Positions 42,980 through 51,342 of a stretch of 64,000 nt of DNA are shown one piece after another (the first letter of the stretch is position 1; the number at the start of each line of letters is the position of its first letter). The notes under the pieces are model-generated. The model was not told the origin of the DNA, did no database searches, and saw only the letters and a program-made list of their open reading frames with translations. The position numbers and the translations under genes are program-made. Source of the DNA: Prevotella sp. E9-3 (GTDB lineage: Bacteria > Bacteroidota > Bacteroidia > Bacteroidales > Bacteroidaceae); contig NZ_CP091786.1 of assembly GCF_022024015.1 (NCBI RefSeq), positions 1,426,001-1,490,000 of the forward strand, written 5' to 3'.

Positions 42980-45316
42980 ATGAAAAGACTAACATTACTA
43001 CTACTATCAGTCCTGATCGTGGTTACATCGGTCAGTGCCCGTGCTAAGAGAAAGCGGTTTGAACCTGTACAGAAACTGCCAACTATCGAGATTATCACCA
43101 AGGTGAATGATTATTGGCAACAGCATCACAAGCCGCAAGTACGTTCGTTCTGGGATGAAGCAGCCTATCATACCGGAAATATGGAAGCCTATAGGCTTTT
43201 AGGAGTGGCAAGATGGAAAAACTACAGTGAAGATTGGGCCCGCCACAATAAATGGATGGGAGCACAGGGACAAGATCCTTCAAAGTGGAAATACAAAACT
43301 TACGGCGAAGGTCATGATTTTGTTCTTTTTGGGGATTGGCAGATTTGTTTTCAAACCTATCTCGATTTGTATGAACTTAATCCAGATCCATTCAAAATTA
43401 AACGTGCCATTGAAGTGATGGACACTGAAGTCCGTTCTAAAGAAAACGATTTTTGGTGGTGGGCTGATGCTCTTTACATGGTGATGCCTGTTATGACTAA
43501 GCTTTATAAGGCCACTGGCGAAGTGAAATATCTGGACAAGCTGTATGAAAATTTCCGCTGGGCAGATGAACTTATGTACGATAAGGATGAACAATTGTAC
43601 TATCGTGATGCGAAATACATTTATCCTAAAGTGAAGACAGCCTGCAATGGAGGCAAAAGTTTCTGGGCACGTGGCGATGGATGGGTATTGGCCGGACTTG
43701 CCAAGGTTCTCAATGACATGCCGGCAGATTATAAACACCGTCCGTTTTTCGTACAACGTTTCCGTGAATTGGCTGAGGGAGTGGCTCGTGTTCAGCGTCC
43801 TGGCGGCTATTGGAGTCGTTCTATGCTTTGTGAAGAGGATGCACCAGGCCCTGAAACTTCAGGAACTGCATTCTTTACCTATGGTATGTTGTGGGGTATG
43901 AATCATGGACTGTTGGATCGCTCTGTCTATGAGCCCGTGGTCAGCAAAGCATGGACTTACTTGGTGACTACCGCTTTACAGGAAGATGGTAGTGTGGGTT
44001 TCGTTCAGCCTATAGGCGAGAAGCCAGATCCTACAAAAACTGTAGATGCTCATTCTCAAGCAAATTTTGGGGTGGGAGCTTTTCTCCTTGCAGCCTGCGA
44101 GAAAGTGCGTTTTGACGATAAATCGGTGGGTGCCAATTCTGCAGTAGCCAATAACTCTAAGTCCGTCAAGGTATCTGTTTCAAACAATACTGCCGATTTT
44201 ATTCAGCAAGTTGTTGAACTTGATGCACAGACCATCTACAACAAGCTATCTATTCAGGGAGGTAGGCAGTTTGTCGTTTTTGATGAGGGTGGACTTGAAG
44301 TTCCCTATCAGTTGAGTTACGATGGAAAGGTGTTACTTGATGCTGGTGTACGTCCACATGGAAAACTCACGTTTACAATAAAGAAAGGTACCCCCAGAAA
44401 TTATTCAACTGTTTGCTATGGCCGCGTTTACAATGAACGAAAGGATGACTATGCATGGGAAAATGATCGTGGGGCTTATCGTGTCTATGGACCTGCTTTG
44501 CAGCGTACTGGAGAACGTAGCTATGGTACTGATGTGTGGTCTAAAAATACGCCTGAATTAGTGGTTGAACAACGATATTGGATTGAAGATGTGGTTATGA
44601 TGCCGGCTGTAGAAAAACTTCGTAAGGAGAATAGGCAGCGTGGTGACTCGCTCTATAGGTTGAATTCTTATCATAATGATCACGGGCGTGGCATGGACCT
44701 CTATAAAGTAGGAGCCACCCTGGGGTGTGGCACACCTGCACTGATGGTAAACGGAGAACTTCAATATCCTTACTGCTTTAAGACCGCAGAGATACTTGAT
44801 AACGGGCCTATGCGTACTACGGTGCACCTGACCTATAATCCTGCAACTATTAATGGTGATACTGCTGTGGTGGAGCATCGTTATATACAATTAGACAAAG
44901 GCTCTAATTTTAATAAGGTGACAGTCTGCTACAATGGTCTCACAAAGCCTGTGAGTTTGGCTACAGGGTTCGTAATCCATTCTGAAGAAAAAGAGAATGT
45001 TGTATTGGCTAATAATTATCTTCTATATGCCGACCCAACAGACAATGTGCGTGTGAATAATTGTGTCTTGTATGTAGGAGTCATATTCCCTGATGGCCCT
45101 GTCGAGTCTAAAAAACTCCTTTTCGATCAGCCAAAAGGTGGTAATGAGGGGCATGCGTTAGGAATAAAAAATAGCTATCGTGGTGAAAACTTTACCTATT
45201 ATTTTGGATCAGCATGGTCAAAATATGATGTACGCTCAATGGAGGAATGGAAACAGCGTTCTGCGTGGGCGTTGAAAACTATTGAAGAACCTTTGTTGGT
45301 AACAATTGGGGAATAG
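42980..45316 (+). CDS. Fusion of GH105 unsaturated rhamnogalacturonyl hydrolase and DUF4861 domain
   Basis: 778 residues. Signal peptide MKRLTLLLLSVLIVVTSVSA. Residues about 30-385 form a GH105 (alpha/alpha)6 barrel: DFWWWADALYMVMPVM near 158 holds the probable catalytic aspartate, and ARGDGWVLAGLAKVLNDMP near 235 and HSQANFGVGAFLLAACE near 362 are family motifs. Residues about 405-778 are a DUF4861 domain (GTPRNYSTVCYGRVYNERKDDYAWENDRGAYRVYG). GH105 removes unsaturated uronic acid from pectin oligosaccharides. The fusion puts both activities on one periplasmic chain; the separate DUF4861 protein lies 3.4 kb away. Confidence 0.88.
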   Translation: MKRLTLLLLSVLIVVTSVSARAKRKRFEPVQKLPTIEIITKVNDYWQQHHKPQVRSFWDEAAYHTGNMEAYRLLGVARWKNYSEDWARHNKWMGAQGQDPSKWKYKTYGEGHDFVLFGDWQICFQTYLDLYELNPDPFKIKRAIEVMDTEVRSKENDFWWWADALYMVMPVMTKLYKATGEVKYLDKLYENFRWADELMYDKDEQLYYRDAKYIYPKVKTACNGGKSFWARGDGWVLAGLAKVLNDMPADYKHRPFFVQRFRELAEGVARVQRPGGYWSRSMLCEEDAPGPETSGTAFFTYGMLWGMNHGLLDRSVYEPVVSKAWTYLVTTALQEDGSVGFVQPIGEKPDPTKTVDAHSQANFGVGAFLLAACEKVRFDDKSVGANSAVANNSKSVKVSVSNNTADFIQQVVELDAQTIYNKLSIQGGRQFVVFDEGGLEVPYQLSYDGKVLLDAGVRPHGKLTFTIKKGTPRNYSTVCYGRVYNERKDDYAWENDRGAYRVYGPALQRTGERSYGTDVWSKNTPELVVEQRYWIEDVVMMPAVEKLRKENRQRGDSLYRLNSYHNDHGRGMDLYKVGATLGCGTPALMVNGELQYPYCFKTAEILDNGPMRTTVHLTYNPATINGDTAVVEHRYIQLDKGSNFNKVTVCYNGLTKPVSLATGFVIHSEEKENVVLANNYLLYADPTDNVRVNNCVLYVGVIFPDGPVESKKLLFDQPKGGNEGHALGIKNSYRGENFTYYFGSAWSKYDVRSMEEWKQRSAWALKTIEEPLLVTIGE

Positions 45317-45386
45317 TACTAAAAATATAATAAAATATTTGGAAGTTTCGCGTTTTTTCTCTATTTTTGCAAAAAATAATGATAAT

Positions 45387-45707
45387 ATGCGAAGAAGGCT
45401 AATCATATTCTCAGGAATTATCTGTTTGACAGTTGCTTGTTTACAGGCTTCTCCAATGATGATGGAGATGGCAATGGGTGTAGCTGAACAGGTTGAGCCA
45501 GAGCGTGCAATCAGTATTGACGTAGAAGGTAATAAAGTAGATGTAAAGGGAGCGAGTGGAATGCTTCTTGAAGTTGTATCAATTACTGGACGTCAGGTGG
45601 CATCTTATAAAATCGAAGGGCCAGCTCAACAGGTGGAACTCAATGTGCCTAAAGGCTGTTACATTCTGAAGATTGGGAAGGTCGTAAGAAAAATAACTGT
45701 CCGTTGA
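45387..45707 (+). CDS. Small secreted protein consisting mainly of a sorting-tail-like domain
   Basis: 106 residues from the ATG at 45387. Signal peptide RRLIIFSGIICLTVACLQAS, a short Met-rich stretch (MMMEMAMGVAE), then about 70 residues that look like the C-terminal beta-sandwich normally attached to large secreted Bacteroidetes proteins (MLLEVVSITGRQVASYKIEG, ending KGCYILKIGKVVRKITVR). There is almost no passenger domain. It lies 18 bp before an ECF sigma gene, suggesting that it senses or reports on surface secretion. An upstream in-frame ATG at 45306 overlaps the GH105 gene and lacks a signal. Confidence 0.65.
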   Translation: MRRRLIIFSGIICLTVACLQASPMMMEMAMGVAEQVEPERAISIDVEGNKVDVKGASGMLLEVVSITGRQVASYKIEGPAQQVELNVPKGCYILKIGKVVRKITVR

Positions 45708-45725
45708 GAATCTGAAATAGAACCT

Positions 45726-46277
45726 ATGGAAGTACTGAGCGATCAGGAACTGAAGAAACTTCTCGCTGATTCAAAGACACAACGTAAGGGATTCGAGATA
45801 ATGGTATGCCAATACAGTGAACAGCTGTATTGGCATATTCGTCGTATAGTGGTCACTCACGAGGATGCTAACGACGTTCTTCAAAATTCCCTTGTCAAGG
45901 CCTGGAATGGGTTAGATAGTTTTCATGGTGATTCGAAACTCATTACTTGGCTTATGCGCATAGTTATTAATGAGAGTCTTGATTTTATTCGTAAACAGAA
46001 ACGTATTACTGAACTCAGCGTTGATAATGTAGATACAGGACTGGCTCAGCAGTTGATGGCCGACGATTATTTTGATGGTAATGAAACAGAGGCGCTGTTG
46101 CAAGAAGCGATAGCTCAATTGCCTGAAGTACAACGAACTGTGTTTACTTTGCGATATTTTGATGAAATGAAATATAGTGATATGAGTCGTGTCACAGGTA
46201 CTTCAGAAGGAGCCCTTAAAGCTTCATATCATATAGCGGTAAAAAAAATACGTGACTTTTTTGAAGGTCATGATTAA
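45726..46277 (+). CDS. ECF-family RNA polymerase sigma factor
   Basis: 183 residues. Region 2 covers about 25-95 (EDANDVLQNSLVKAWNGLDSFHGDSKLITWLMRIVINESLDFIRKQKR). Region 4 covers about 125-180 (QLPEVQRTVFTLRYFDEMKYSDMSRVTGTSEGALKASYHIAVKKIRDFF), with the helix-turn-helix intact. It directs core polymerase to envelope-stress type promoters. The downstream 129-residue membrane protein is a likely anti-sigma factor, and the next gene encodes a Spy/CpxP-like protein, so the four-gene unit looks like an envelope stress response. Confidence 0.9.
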   Translation: MEVLSDQELKKLLADSKTQRKGFEIMVCQYSEQLYWHIRRIVVTHEDANDVLQNSLVKAWNGLDSFHGDSKLITWLMRIVINESLDFIRKQKRITELSVDNVDTGLAQQLMADDYFDGNETEALLQEAIAQLPEVQRTVFTLRYFDEMKYSDMSRVTGTSEGALKASYHIAVKKIRDFFEGHD

Positions 46278-46310
46278 ACTATTACTATTTGAATACGTCA
46301 ATAAAGAAAA

Positions 46311-46700
46311 ATGTATATGACGAATGACGAGAAATATTTGAAAAAGCGCGTGGGAAATAGAAATCCTTATGGAGTCCCCGAAGGGTATTTCGAGCGTCTG
46401 ACACCAGAATTGATGCAGCGCCTGCCTGAATACCCTGAACGCAAACTGAATATTGTCGAACCTAAGTTCGGTAGTAAGGTGCGCCCAATTATCATGCGTA
46501 TGCGCCCCTTGCTATATACTGCAGCATCTCTTCTGATAGCAACATTCTGCATAGCAGTCTATTTTGACTCTAAAGATGCTGATAATACTCAGCAACTTTC
46601 AATACAAACGGAAACCTCTGATGCTTATTATGATGAAGTGGCCGACTATGCAATGGTTGACAACTATGATATTTATGCATGTCTTACAAGCGATTACTAA
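46311..46700 (+). CDS. Single-pass membrane protein, probable anti-sigma factor
   Basis: 129 residues. The N-terminus is cytoplasmic and charged (NRNPYGVPEGYFERLTPELMQRLPEYPE), a pattern seen in small Bacteroidales proteins next to ECF sigma genes. One membrane segment (LLYTAASLLIATFCIAVYF) lies near 70-88, and an acidic, tyrosine-rich outer part follows (DAYYDEVADYAMVDNYDIYACL). There is no recognised zinc-type anti-sigma motif. The anti-sigma role rests on position (33 bp after the sigma gene) and topology. An ATG two codons downstream is an alternative start. Confidence 0.6.
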   Translation: MYMTNDEKYLKKRVGNRNPYGVPEGYFERLTPELMQRLPEYPERKLNIVEPKFGSKVRPIIMRMRPLLYTAASLLIATFCIAVYFDSKDADNTQQLSIQTETSDAYYDEVADYAMVDNYDIYACLTSDY

Positions 46701-46702
46701 TT

Positions 46703-47152
46703 ATGGGAAAGAAATTTGCATTGATTGTCGCTCTATTTTCAATAGTAATTAGTTTAGCAGCTCAGAAAACTGAGAAGTTTTCTCCTGAAAAGTTTGAGCA
46801 GGAATTGCGCACCTATATTGAAAAAGAAGCAAAGCTAACTCAGCAAGAGTCTGAACGCTTTTTCCCTCTTTATAAAGAGATGAAAAAGAAGCAACGCGGA
46901 TTGTTTAAGCGTCTGAAAGAAGCTGAGTTTGTTAAACCGCATACTGAAGATAGCTGTAAAAAAGTTGTTCAATATCGGGATTATCTTGAAGTAGAACTGA
47001 AACGTATTCAGCAGAACTATCATAATCGCTTCTTGGAAATTCTGCCAGCCTCTAAGGTTTACGACATAATTAAAGCTGAAGATAAGTTTCATAGGCATAA
47101 GTTGAAAGAGTGGGGAGGAAAGAGAGGTAAAAGACCCCAAAAGCACGATTAA
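46703..47152 (+). CDS. Spy/CpxP-like periplasmic protein
   Basis: 149 residues from ATG 46703, with a signal peptide (MGKKFALIVALFSIVISLAAQ). The mature part is helical and highly charged: LTQQESERFFPLYKEMKKKQRGLFKRLKEAEF and CKKVVQYRDYLEVELKRIQQNYHNRFLEILPASKVYDIIKAEDKFHRHKL, resembling the LTxxQ-type Spy/CpxP or heavy-metal-sensor family. It probably acts as a periplasmic chaperone or stress sensor. It is last in the ECF sigma unit, starting 2 bp after the preceding stop. A frame starting at 46679 overlaps the upstream gene and lacks a signal. Confidence 0.7.
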   Translation: MGKKFALIVALFSIVISLAAQKTEKFSPEKFEQELRTYIEKEAKLTQQESERFFPLYKEMKKKQRGLFKRLKEAEFVKPHTEDSCKKVVQYRDYLEVELKRIQQNYHNRFLEILPASKVYDIIKAEDKFHRHKLKEWGGKRGKRPQKHD

Positions 47153-47270
47153 ATAAGCGGTTTGAGGAAAATGGAAAGCCTTTTCGGATGTTTTTAAGTG
47201 CTTTTCGTTAAAGAATGTTACTTACAGATTAATTCTTAATAGAACATTCTTATTTTCCGAAAAATGTTTG

Positions 47271-47278
47271 TACCTTTG
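47271..47278 (+). promoter_or_regulatory. -7 element of the tRNA-Asp operon
   Basis: TACCTTTG 26 bp before the first tRNA-Asp. A precise -33 TTTG is not obvious; TTATTTTC lies near the expected place. Confidence 0.65.
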
Positions 47279-47303
47279 CATCCGCAATCGAAAAAGGTAC
47301 TCT

Positions 47304-47377
47304 GGTGCGTTAGTTCAGTAGGTTAGAATGCCTGCCTGTCACGCAGGAGGTCACGAGTTCGAATCTCGTACGCACCG
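47304..47377 (+). tRNA. tRNA-Asp (anticodon GTC), copy 1
   Basis: 74 nt, acceptor GGTGCGT/ACGCACC plus G discriminator, anticodon arm CTGCC-TGTCACG-CAGG with anticodon GTC, T arm TACGAG-type pairing with CTCGTA. CCA is not encoded. Confidence 0.95.
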
Positions 47378-47408
47378 CAACCTACATCGATAGCAAATTT
47401 AATGGACT

Positions 47409-47482
47409 GGTGCGTTAGTTCAGTAGGTTAGAATGCCTGCCTGTCACGCAGGAGGTCACGAGTTCGAATCTCGTACGCACCG
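47409..47482 (+). tRNA. tRNA-Asp (anticodon GTC), copy 2
   Basis: Identical to the copy at 47304-47377 and separated from it by 31 bp; the shared transcript ends at the hairpin at 47491-47519. Confidence 0.95.
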
Positions 47483-47490
47483 CCAAAAAT

Positions 47491-47519
47491 AAGCTCATCG
47501 GAAACGGTGAGCTTTTTTT
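47491..47519 (+). terminator. Intrinsic terminator of the tRNA-Asp pair
   Basis: AAGCTCAtCG pairs with CGgTGAGCTT around a GAAA tetraloop and is followed by a run of T residues. Confidence 0.92.
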
Positions 47520-47643
47520 GTCGTTAATAATGTTTTCGATGGAAGTGTACTTGGCATAAAGCCTGTGATTTGTTTGGCTCGAGTCGTTCTAGTAAGTTAG
47601 TCAAGAATGTGCTAAAGAAAACGTTTGTCTATTACAATCAAAT

Positions 47644-48279
47644 ATGAAAAGAAAATTATTACTTAGTTGCTTGCTTGTGTGTATTAATCTGGTTCTATTG
47701 AATGCACAGGATAATACCCGTAATCTTACACTTTATCATCAGTATAAGCCAGCAGAGATTAAAATGACAAATGGAAAGGTGGTGAAGACAGCCTTTGCAA
47801 ATGTGTTTTTGAAAAATGCCTCCCTTCTTTTTAAACGAGGGGATGCTACGATGGAGGCCACGATGTCAACAATATCTACAGTTGATATAGGCAAACATCA
47901 TTTTATAAATATTGATAATATGTTGGCTTGTGAAGTAGGGATTGTAGGAGTGAATAAGCTGTATTGTGTCACCTTGCTTGATTTGGACTCTTATAAAGCC
48001 ATGCTTCGTAATGATGTGAATATTACGAATTTGTCTATTGGTGATCAACTAAGTTACACCACCATTGATCTTACTCCTACTGAAGGTATCGCTCTTCCTT
48101 TGATACGTCAATATTACTATTTGCTGGATGGAAAAATTGTGCGTGCGCATGAACGCGAATTGGTTAGAAGATTGCCAAAAGAAAAGAAGCGAATTTACAA
48201 AACCGTTATTTCAATGGATTCTTTCAGTTGGGTTGACGCGGAAAGTCTTCTGAAACTTTTGGAAGCTATTTCTGAATAG
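47644..48279 (+). CDS. Secreted protein of unknown function
   Basis: 211 residues with a signal peptide (MKRKLLLSCLLVCINLVLLNAQ). The mature part has a beta-rich start (LTLYHQYKPAEIKMTNGKVVKTAFANVFLKNASLLFKRGDATMEATMSTISTVDIG), where the protein could carry an NVFLKNASLLF-type structural repeat, and a C-terminus with several basic stretches (RELVRRLPKEKKRIYKTV). I do not recognise the family. It stands alone between the tRNA-Asp terminator and truA, with a gap of about 75 bp to truA. Confidence 0.6.
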   Translation: MKRKLLLSCLLVCINLVLLNAQDNTRNLTLYHQYKPAEIKMTNGKVVKTAFANVFLKNASLLFKRGDATMEATMSTISTVDIGKHHFINIDNMLACEVGIVGVNKLYCVTLLDLDSYKAMLRNDVNITNLSIGDQLSYTTIDLTPTEGIALPLIRQYYYLLDGKIVRAHERELVRRLPKEKKRIYKTVISMDSFSWVDAESLLKLLEAISE

Positions 48280-48355
48280 AATTCATTGTCCTGTTAAACT
48301 TTTTCGGAGTGTTCTGTCCTAATACAAATTATTTTTTATAATTTTGCGCTTCGTT

Positions 48356-49084
48356 ATGAGGTACTTTATTACTTTGAGTTACGATGGAACATGTTTTCAT
48401 GGATGGCAGATTCAGCCCAATGGTTCTTCTGTGCAAGAAGAATTACAGCGTGGACTTACTCTGCTATTAAGACATGATACTCCTATTACTGGCGCTGGTC
48501 GAACTGATGCCGGAGTTCATGCTCGAATGATGGTAGCTCATTTTGATACTGACGTGGTTTTTGATGCTAATCAGTTGGTATATAAACTGAATAAGTTACT
48601 GCGTCGTGATATCGCTATCCAAAAAATAGAACGGGTGTCTGATGATATGCATGCCCGTTTCTCAGCTACTAAGCGTACCTATTATTATTATATACATACT
48701 TGTAAGTCACCATTTGATCGTCATTATTCCTGTGAGATTCACTATCCGTTAGATTTTGAGAAAATGAATGAGGCAGCAAGTATATTGATGGAGTATGAGG
48801 ATTTCGGAGCTTTCTGTAAGTCGCATGCTGATGTTAAGACCACTCTTTGTTGTGTGACAGAGGCACGGTGGCATCAGACATCTCCTACAACCTGGTATTT
48901 TGAAATTACAGCTAACCGCTTTTTGCGTAATATGGTTCGCGCTGTTGTTGGAACGCTTATTGAGGTGGGGCGTGGACGAATAACATTAGATGATTTTCGG
49001 CGTGTGATAGAAGGTAAACGGCGAAGTGATGCTGGTGAGTCTATGCCGGGGAATGCTCTTTTCTTGGAACGGATAGAATATTGA
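48356..49084 (+). CDS. truA: tRNA pseudouridine(38-40) synthase
   Basis: About 242 residues. The catalytic aspartate is in GAGRTDAGVHARMMVAHFDT near residue 50. RYFITLSYDGTCFHGWQIQPNGSSVQEEL at the N-terminus and RFLRNMVRAVVGTLIEVGRG near 190 are family hallmarks. It modifies U38-U40 in the anticodon arm of many tRNAs. The ATG at 48356 is in line with relatives; a TTG four codons upstream is less likely. The EamA gene follows after 34 bp. Confidence 0.94.
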   Translation: MRYFITLSYDGTCFHGWQIQPNGSSVQEELQRGLTLLLRHDTPITGAGRTDAGVHARMMVAHFDTDVVFDANQLVYKLNKLLRRDIAIQKIERVSDDMHARFSATKRTYYYYIHTCKSPFDRHYSCEIHYPLDFEKMNEAASILMEYEDFGAFCKSHADVKTTLCCVTEARWHQTSPTTWYFEITANRFLRNMVRAVVGTLIEVGRGRITLDDFRRVIEGKRRSDAGESMPGNALFLERIEY

Positions 49085-49118
49085 TTGTTGTATTCTTAGA
49101 ATGAATATCTTTTTGTAA

Positions 49119-50036
49119 ATGTGGTTAGTTTTAGCATTTTTGTCGGCAACTTTATTGGGTGTCTATGATTCCCTGAAAAAGAAAGCCTTGAAGGATAACG
49201 CTGTTATACCTATTTTGTTTTTAAATACTTTATTCTCGTCTTTTATTTTTATTCCCTTTATCTTCCTAAGTAGAGAGACGCAACTGCTTGATGATACTGT
49301 CTTTTATGTTGGTTCTGGTGGATGGGAACTGCACAAGTATATCGTTTTGAAAGCATTTATTGTGCTGTCAAGTTGGATACTTGGCTATTTTGGAATGAAG
49401 CATCTCCCGCTAACAATAGTTGGTCCAATTAATGCAACTCGTCCAGTAATGGTGCTGATTGGTGCACTGTTGGTGTTTGGTGAACGTTTGAACGGTTGGC
49501 AATGGTTAGGTGTGTCATTGGCGGTGACTTCTTTCTTGCTTCTCAGTAAGAGTGGAAAAAAGGAGGGAATTGATTTTAAGCATGATCATTGGATTTATAT
49601 GATCGTAGGAGCGGCTGTCTTAGGCGCTGTTAGTGGATTATATGACAAATATCTCATGGCTCCAGTCTCTGAAGGTGGGGTGGGGCTTGACCGTATGATG
49701 GTCCAGTCATGGTATAATATATATCAATGTGTACTGATGTTCTTTATGCTTGTTTTGCTATGGTGGCCTAAGCATAAGTTGACAACACCTTTCCATTGGG
49801 ATTGGGCTATACTTGGAGTAAGCTTGTTCCTTTCTGTAGCCGATTTTATGTATTTCTATTCCCTTTCTCTTCCTACTGCAATGATTAGTATAGTAAGTAT
49901 GGTTCGGAGAGGGTCGGTAGTGGTGAGCTTCTTGTTTGGGGCTCTTTTCTTCCGGGAAAAGAACTTAAAGGCTAAGGCTTTCGACCTCATTTTAGTGCTT
50001 TTGGGAATGGTGTTCCTCTACATCGGTAGTCGATAA
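49119..50036 (+). CDS. EamA/DMT-family transporter
   Basis: 305 residues and about ten membrane segments, made of two EamA repeats (the first ends near residue 140, the second starts near 160). Typical parts are MKHLPLTIVGPINATRPVMVLIGALLVFGERLNGWQWLGVSLAVTSFLLL and ISIVSMVRRGSVVVSFLFGALFFREKNLKAKAFDLILVLLGMVFLYIGS. It probably exports or exchanges a small metabolite; the substrate cannot be inferred. Downstream lies the galM promoter region. Confidence 0.85.
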   Translation: MWLVLAFLSATLLGVYDSLKKKALKDNAVIPILFLNTLFSSFIFIPFIFLSRETQLLDDTVFYVGSGGWELHKYIVLKAFIVLSSWILGYFGMKHLPLTIVGPINATRPVMVLIGALLVFGERLNGWQWLGVSLAVTSFLLLSKSGKKEGIDFKHDHWIYMIVGAAVLGAVSGLYDKYLMAPVSEGGVGLDRMMVQSWYNIYQCVLMFFMLVLLWWPKHKLTTPFHWDWAILGVSLFLSVADFMYFYSLSLPTAMISIVSMVRRGSVVVSFLFGALFFREKNLKAKAFDLILVLLGMVFLYIGSR

Positions 50037-50098
50037 AAATGAAAATAATAGACTTTTTTTATTGCTAATTCAAAAAATAGTTGTAAATTTACACCCAA

Positions 50099-50112
50099 AT
50101 TATCAACAATAA
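50099..50112. promoter_or_regulatory. Candidate arabinose operator upstream of galM
   Basis: ATTATCAACAATAA (reverse complement TTATTGTTGATAAT) lies 28 bp before the galM ATG and just after a TAAATTTA box (50084-50091) that could be the -7 element. The same TTGTTGATA word occurs twice upstream of araA, which suggests a shared regulator. Confidence 0.5.
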
Positions 50113-50139
50113 CTAAAAAATAAACAAAATCAGAGTAAA

Positions 50140-51297
50140 ATGAAAGTATTGAAAAATTCATTTATCTGCCTTGGTGCAGCAGCACTGATGCTAGTTTCTT
50201 GCGATCCAAAACCTGTTTCTTCTTATTCAGGTCTTGATGCCGCAAAGTTTGATACTGTGATAAACGAAAAGCCTGTGAAGCTCTTCGTTTTGAAGAATCA
50301 GAATGGAATGGAAGTCAGCATCACAAACTTTGGTGCCCGTGTTGTATCGCTTATCGTTCCAGATCGCGATCGCAAGCCTACTGATGTCGTTTTGGGTTAT
50401 GATAATATTGCACAATATGCAGACAGAGAAAACTCTCCCAGTGATTTTGGCGCCACTATTGGACGTTATGCAAATCGCATCAATCAGGGAAAGATCACTG
50501 TTGAAGGCGTAGAATATCAGTTGCCACAGAATAATTTCGGACATTGCCTGCATGGAGGTCCCACTGGTTGGCAGTATCAGGTTTTTGATGCTGAACAGAT
50601 AGATGATCAGACACTGAAGTTGACACTTGTGAGTCCTGATGGCGACAATAATTTCCCCGGTACTGTAACTGCTGTGACTACTTATCGTGTTACTGATGAC
50701 AATGTTCTTGATATTGTGATGGAAGCTACAACCGATAAGGAGACAGTTGTAAACATGACCAATCACTCTTATTTTAACTTGAACGGAACCCCCACTGAGC
50801 CTGCTATGGATATGGTAATGTATATTAATGCTGATACATTTACACCTGCAGATTCAACCTTTATGCCTACTGGCGAGATTCGTAGCGTTGAAGGAACTCC
50901 TATGGACTTCCGTATAGCTCATGCTATTCAGGATTCACTCCGCATGGATGATGAACAGGTTAAATTTGGCAACGGTTTTGACCACAACTGGATTCTGAAT
51001 ACTAATGGCGATGATACAAAAGTGGCTGCTTCACTCTATTCTGAAAAAACTGGTATTCTGTTGGAGGCTTTCACTAACGAGCCAGGTATGCAAGTTTATA
51101 CAGGTAATTTCCAGGGTATCGGCGGCCAAGAAAATGTAGTGCGCAAGGGTGGCGTTAAGTATCCTCAGCGTCCTTCAGTATGCTTGGAGAGTCAGAAATA
51201 TCCAAATTCTCCCAACCATCCTGAATGGCCTTCACCATACTTAAAGCCAGGCGAAACTTATCATAGCCATCTGGCATTCAAGTTCTCTGTGAAATAA
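50140..51297 (+). CDS. Aldose 1-epimerase-like lipoprotein
   Basis: 385 residues. Lipoprotein signal MKVLKNSFICLGAAALMLVSC, then the aldose 1-epimerase (GalM) fold: GFGATIGRYANRI-type segment (SDFGATIGRYANRINQGKI), NFGHCLHGGPTGW with the first catalytic histidine, MTNHSYFNLNG with the second, and the catalytic glutamate in CLESQKYPNSPNHPEWPSPYLKPGETY near 345-370. It interconverts sugar anomers at the outer or inner membrane surface before uptake. It is first in the arabinose cluster, 45 bp before the symporter, so L-arabinose is the likely substrate, though galactose is possible. Confidence 0.9.
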   Translation: MKVLKNSFICLGAAALMLVSCDPKPVSSYSGLDAAKFDTVINEKPVKLFVLKNQNGMEVSITNFGARVVSLIVPDRDRKPTDVVLGYDNIAQYADRENSPSDFGATIGRYANRINQGKITVEGVEYQLPQNNFGHCLHGGPTGWQYQVFDAEQIDDQTLKLTLVSPDGDNNFPGTVTAVTTYRVTDDNVLDIVMEATTDKETVVNMTNHSYFNLNGTPTEPAMDMVMYINADTFTPADSTFMPTGEIRSVEGTPMDFRIAHAIQDSLRMDDEQVKFGNGFDHNWILNTNGDDTKVAASLYSEKTGILLEAFTNEPGMQVYTGNFQGIGGQENVVRKGGVKYPQRPSVCLESQKYPNSPNHPEWPSPYLKPGETYHSHLAFKFSVK

Positions 51298-51342
51298 TAA
51301 TAAATAGCTACTAACATACTTTTCAAAACATTATTAATAACT

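Noticed and set aside
42928..42980. Third sigma-54-like motif (GGGCAAGAAAATGC) before the GH105 gene
   Set aside because: The spacing between GG and GC is 9 bp instead of the strict 10 and the conserved TT before GC is absent.
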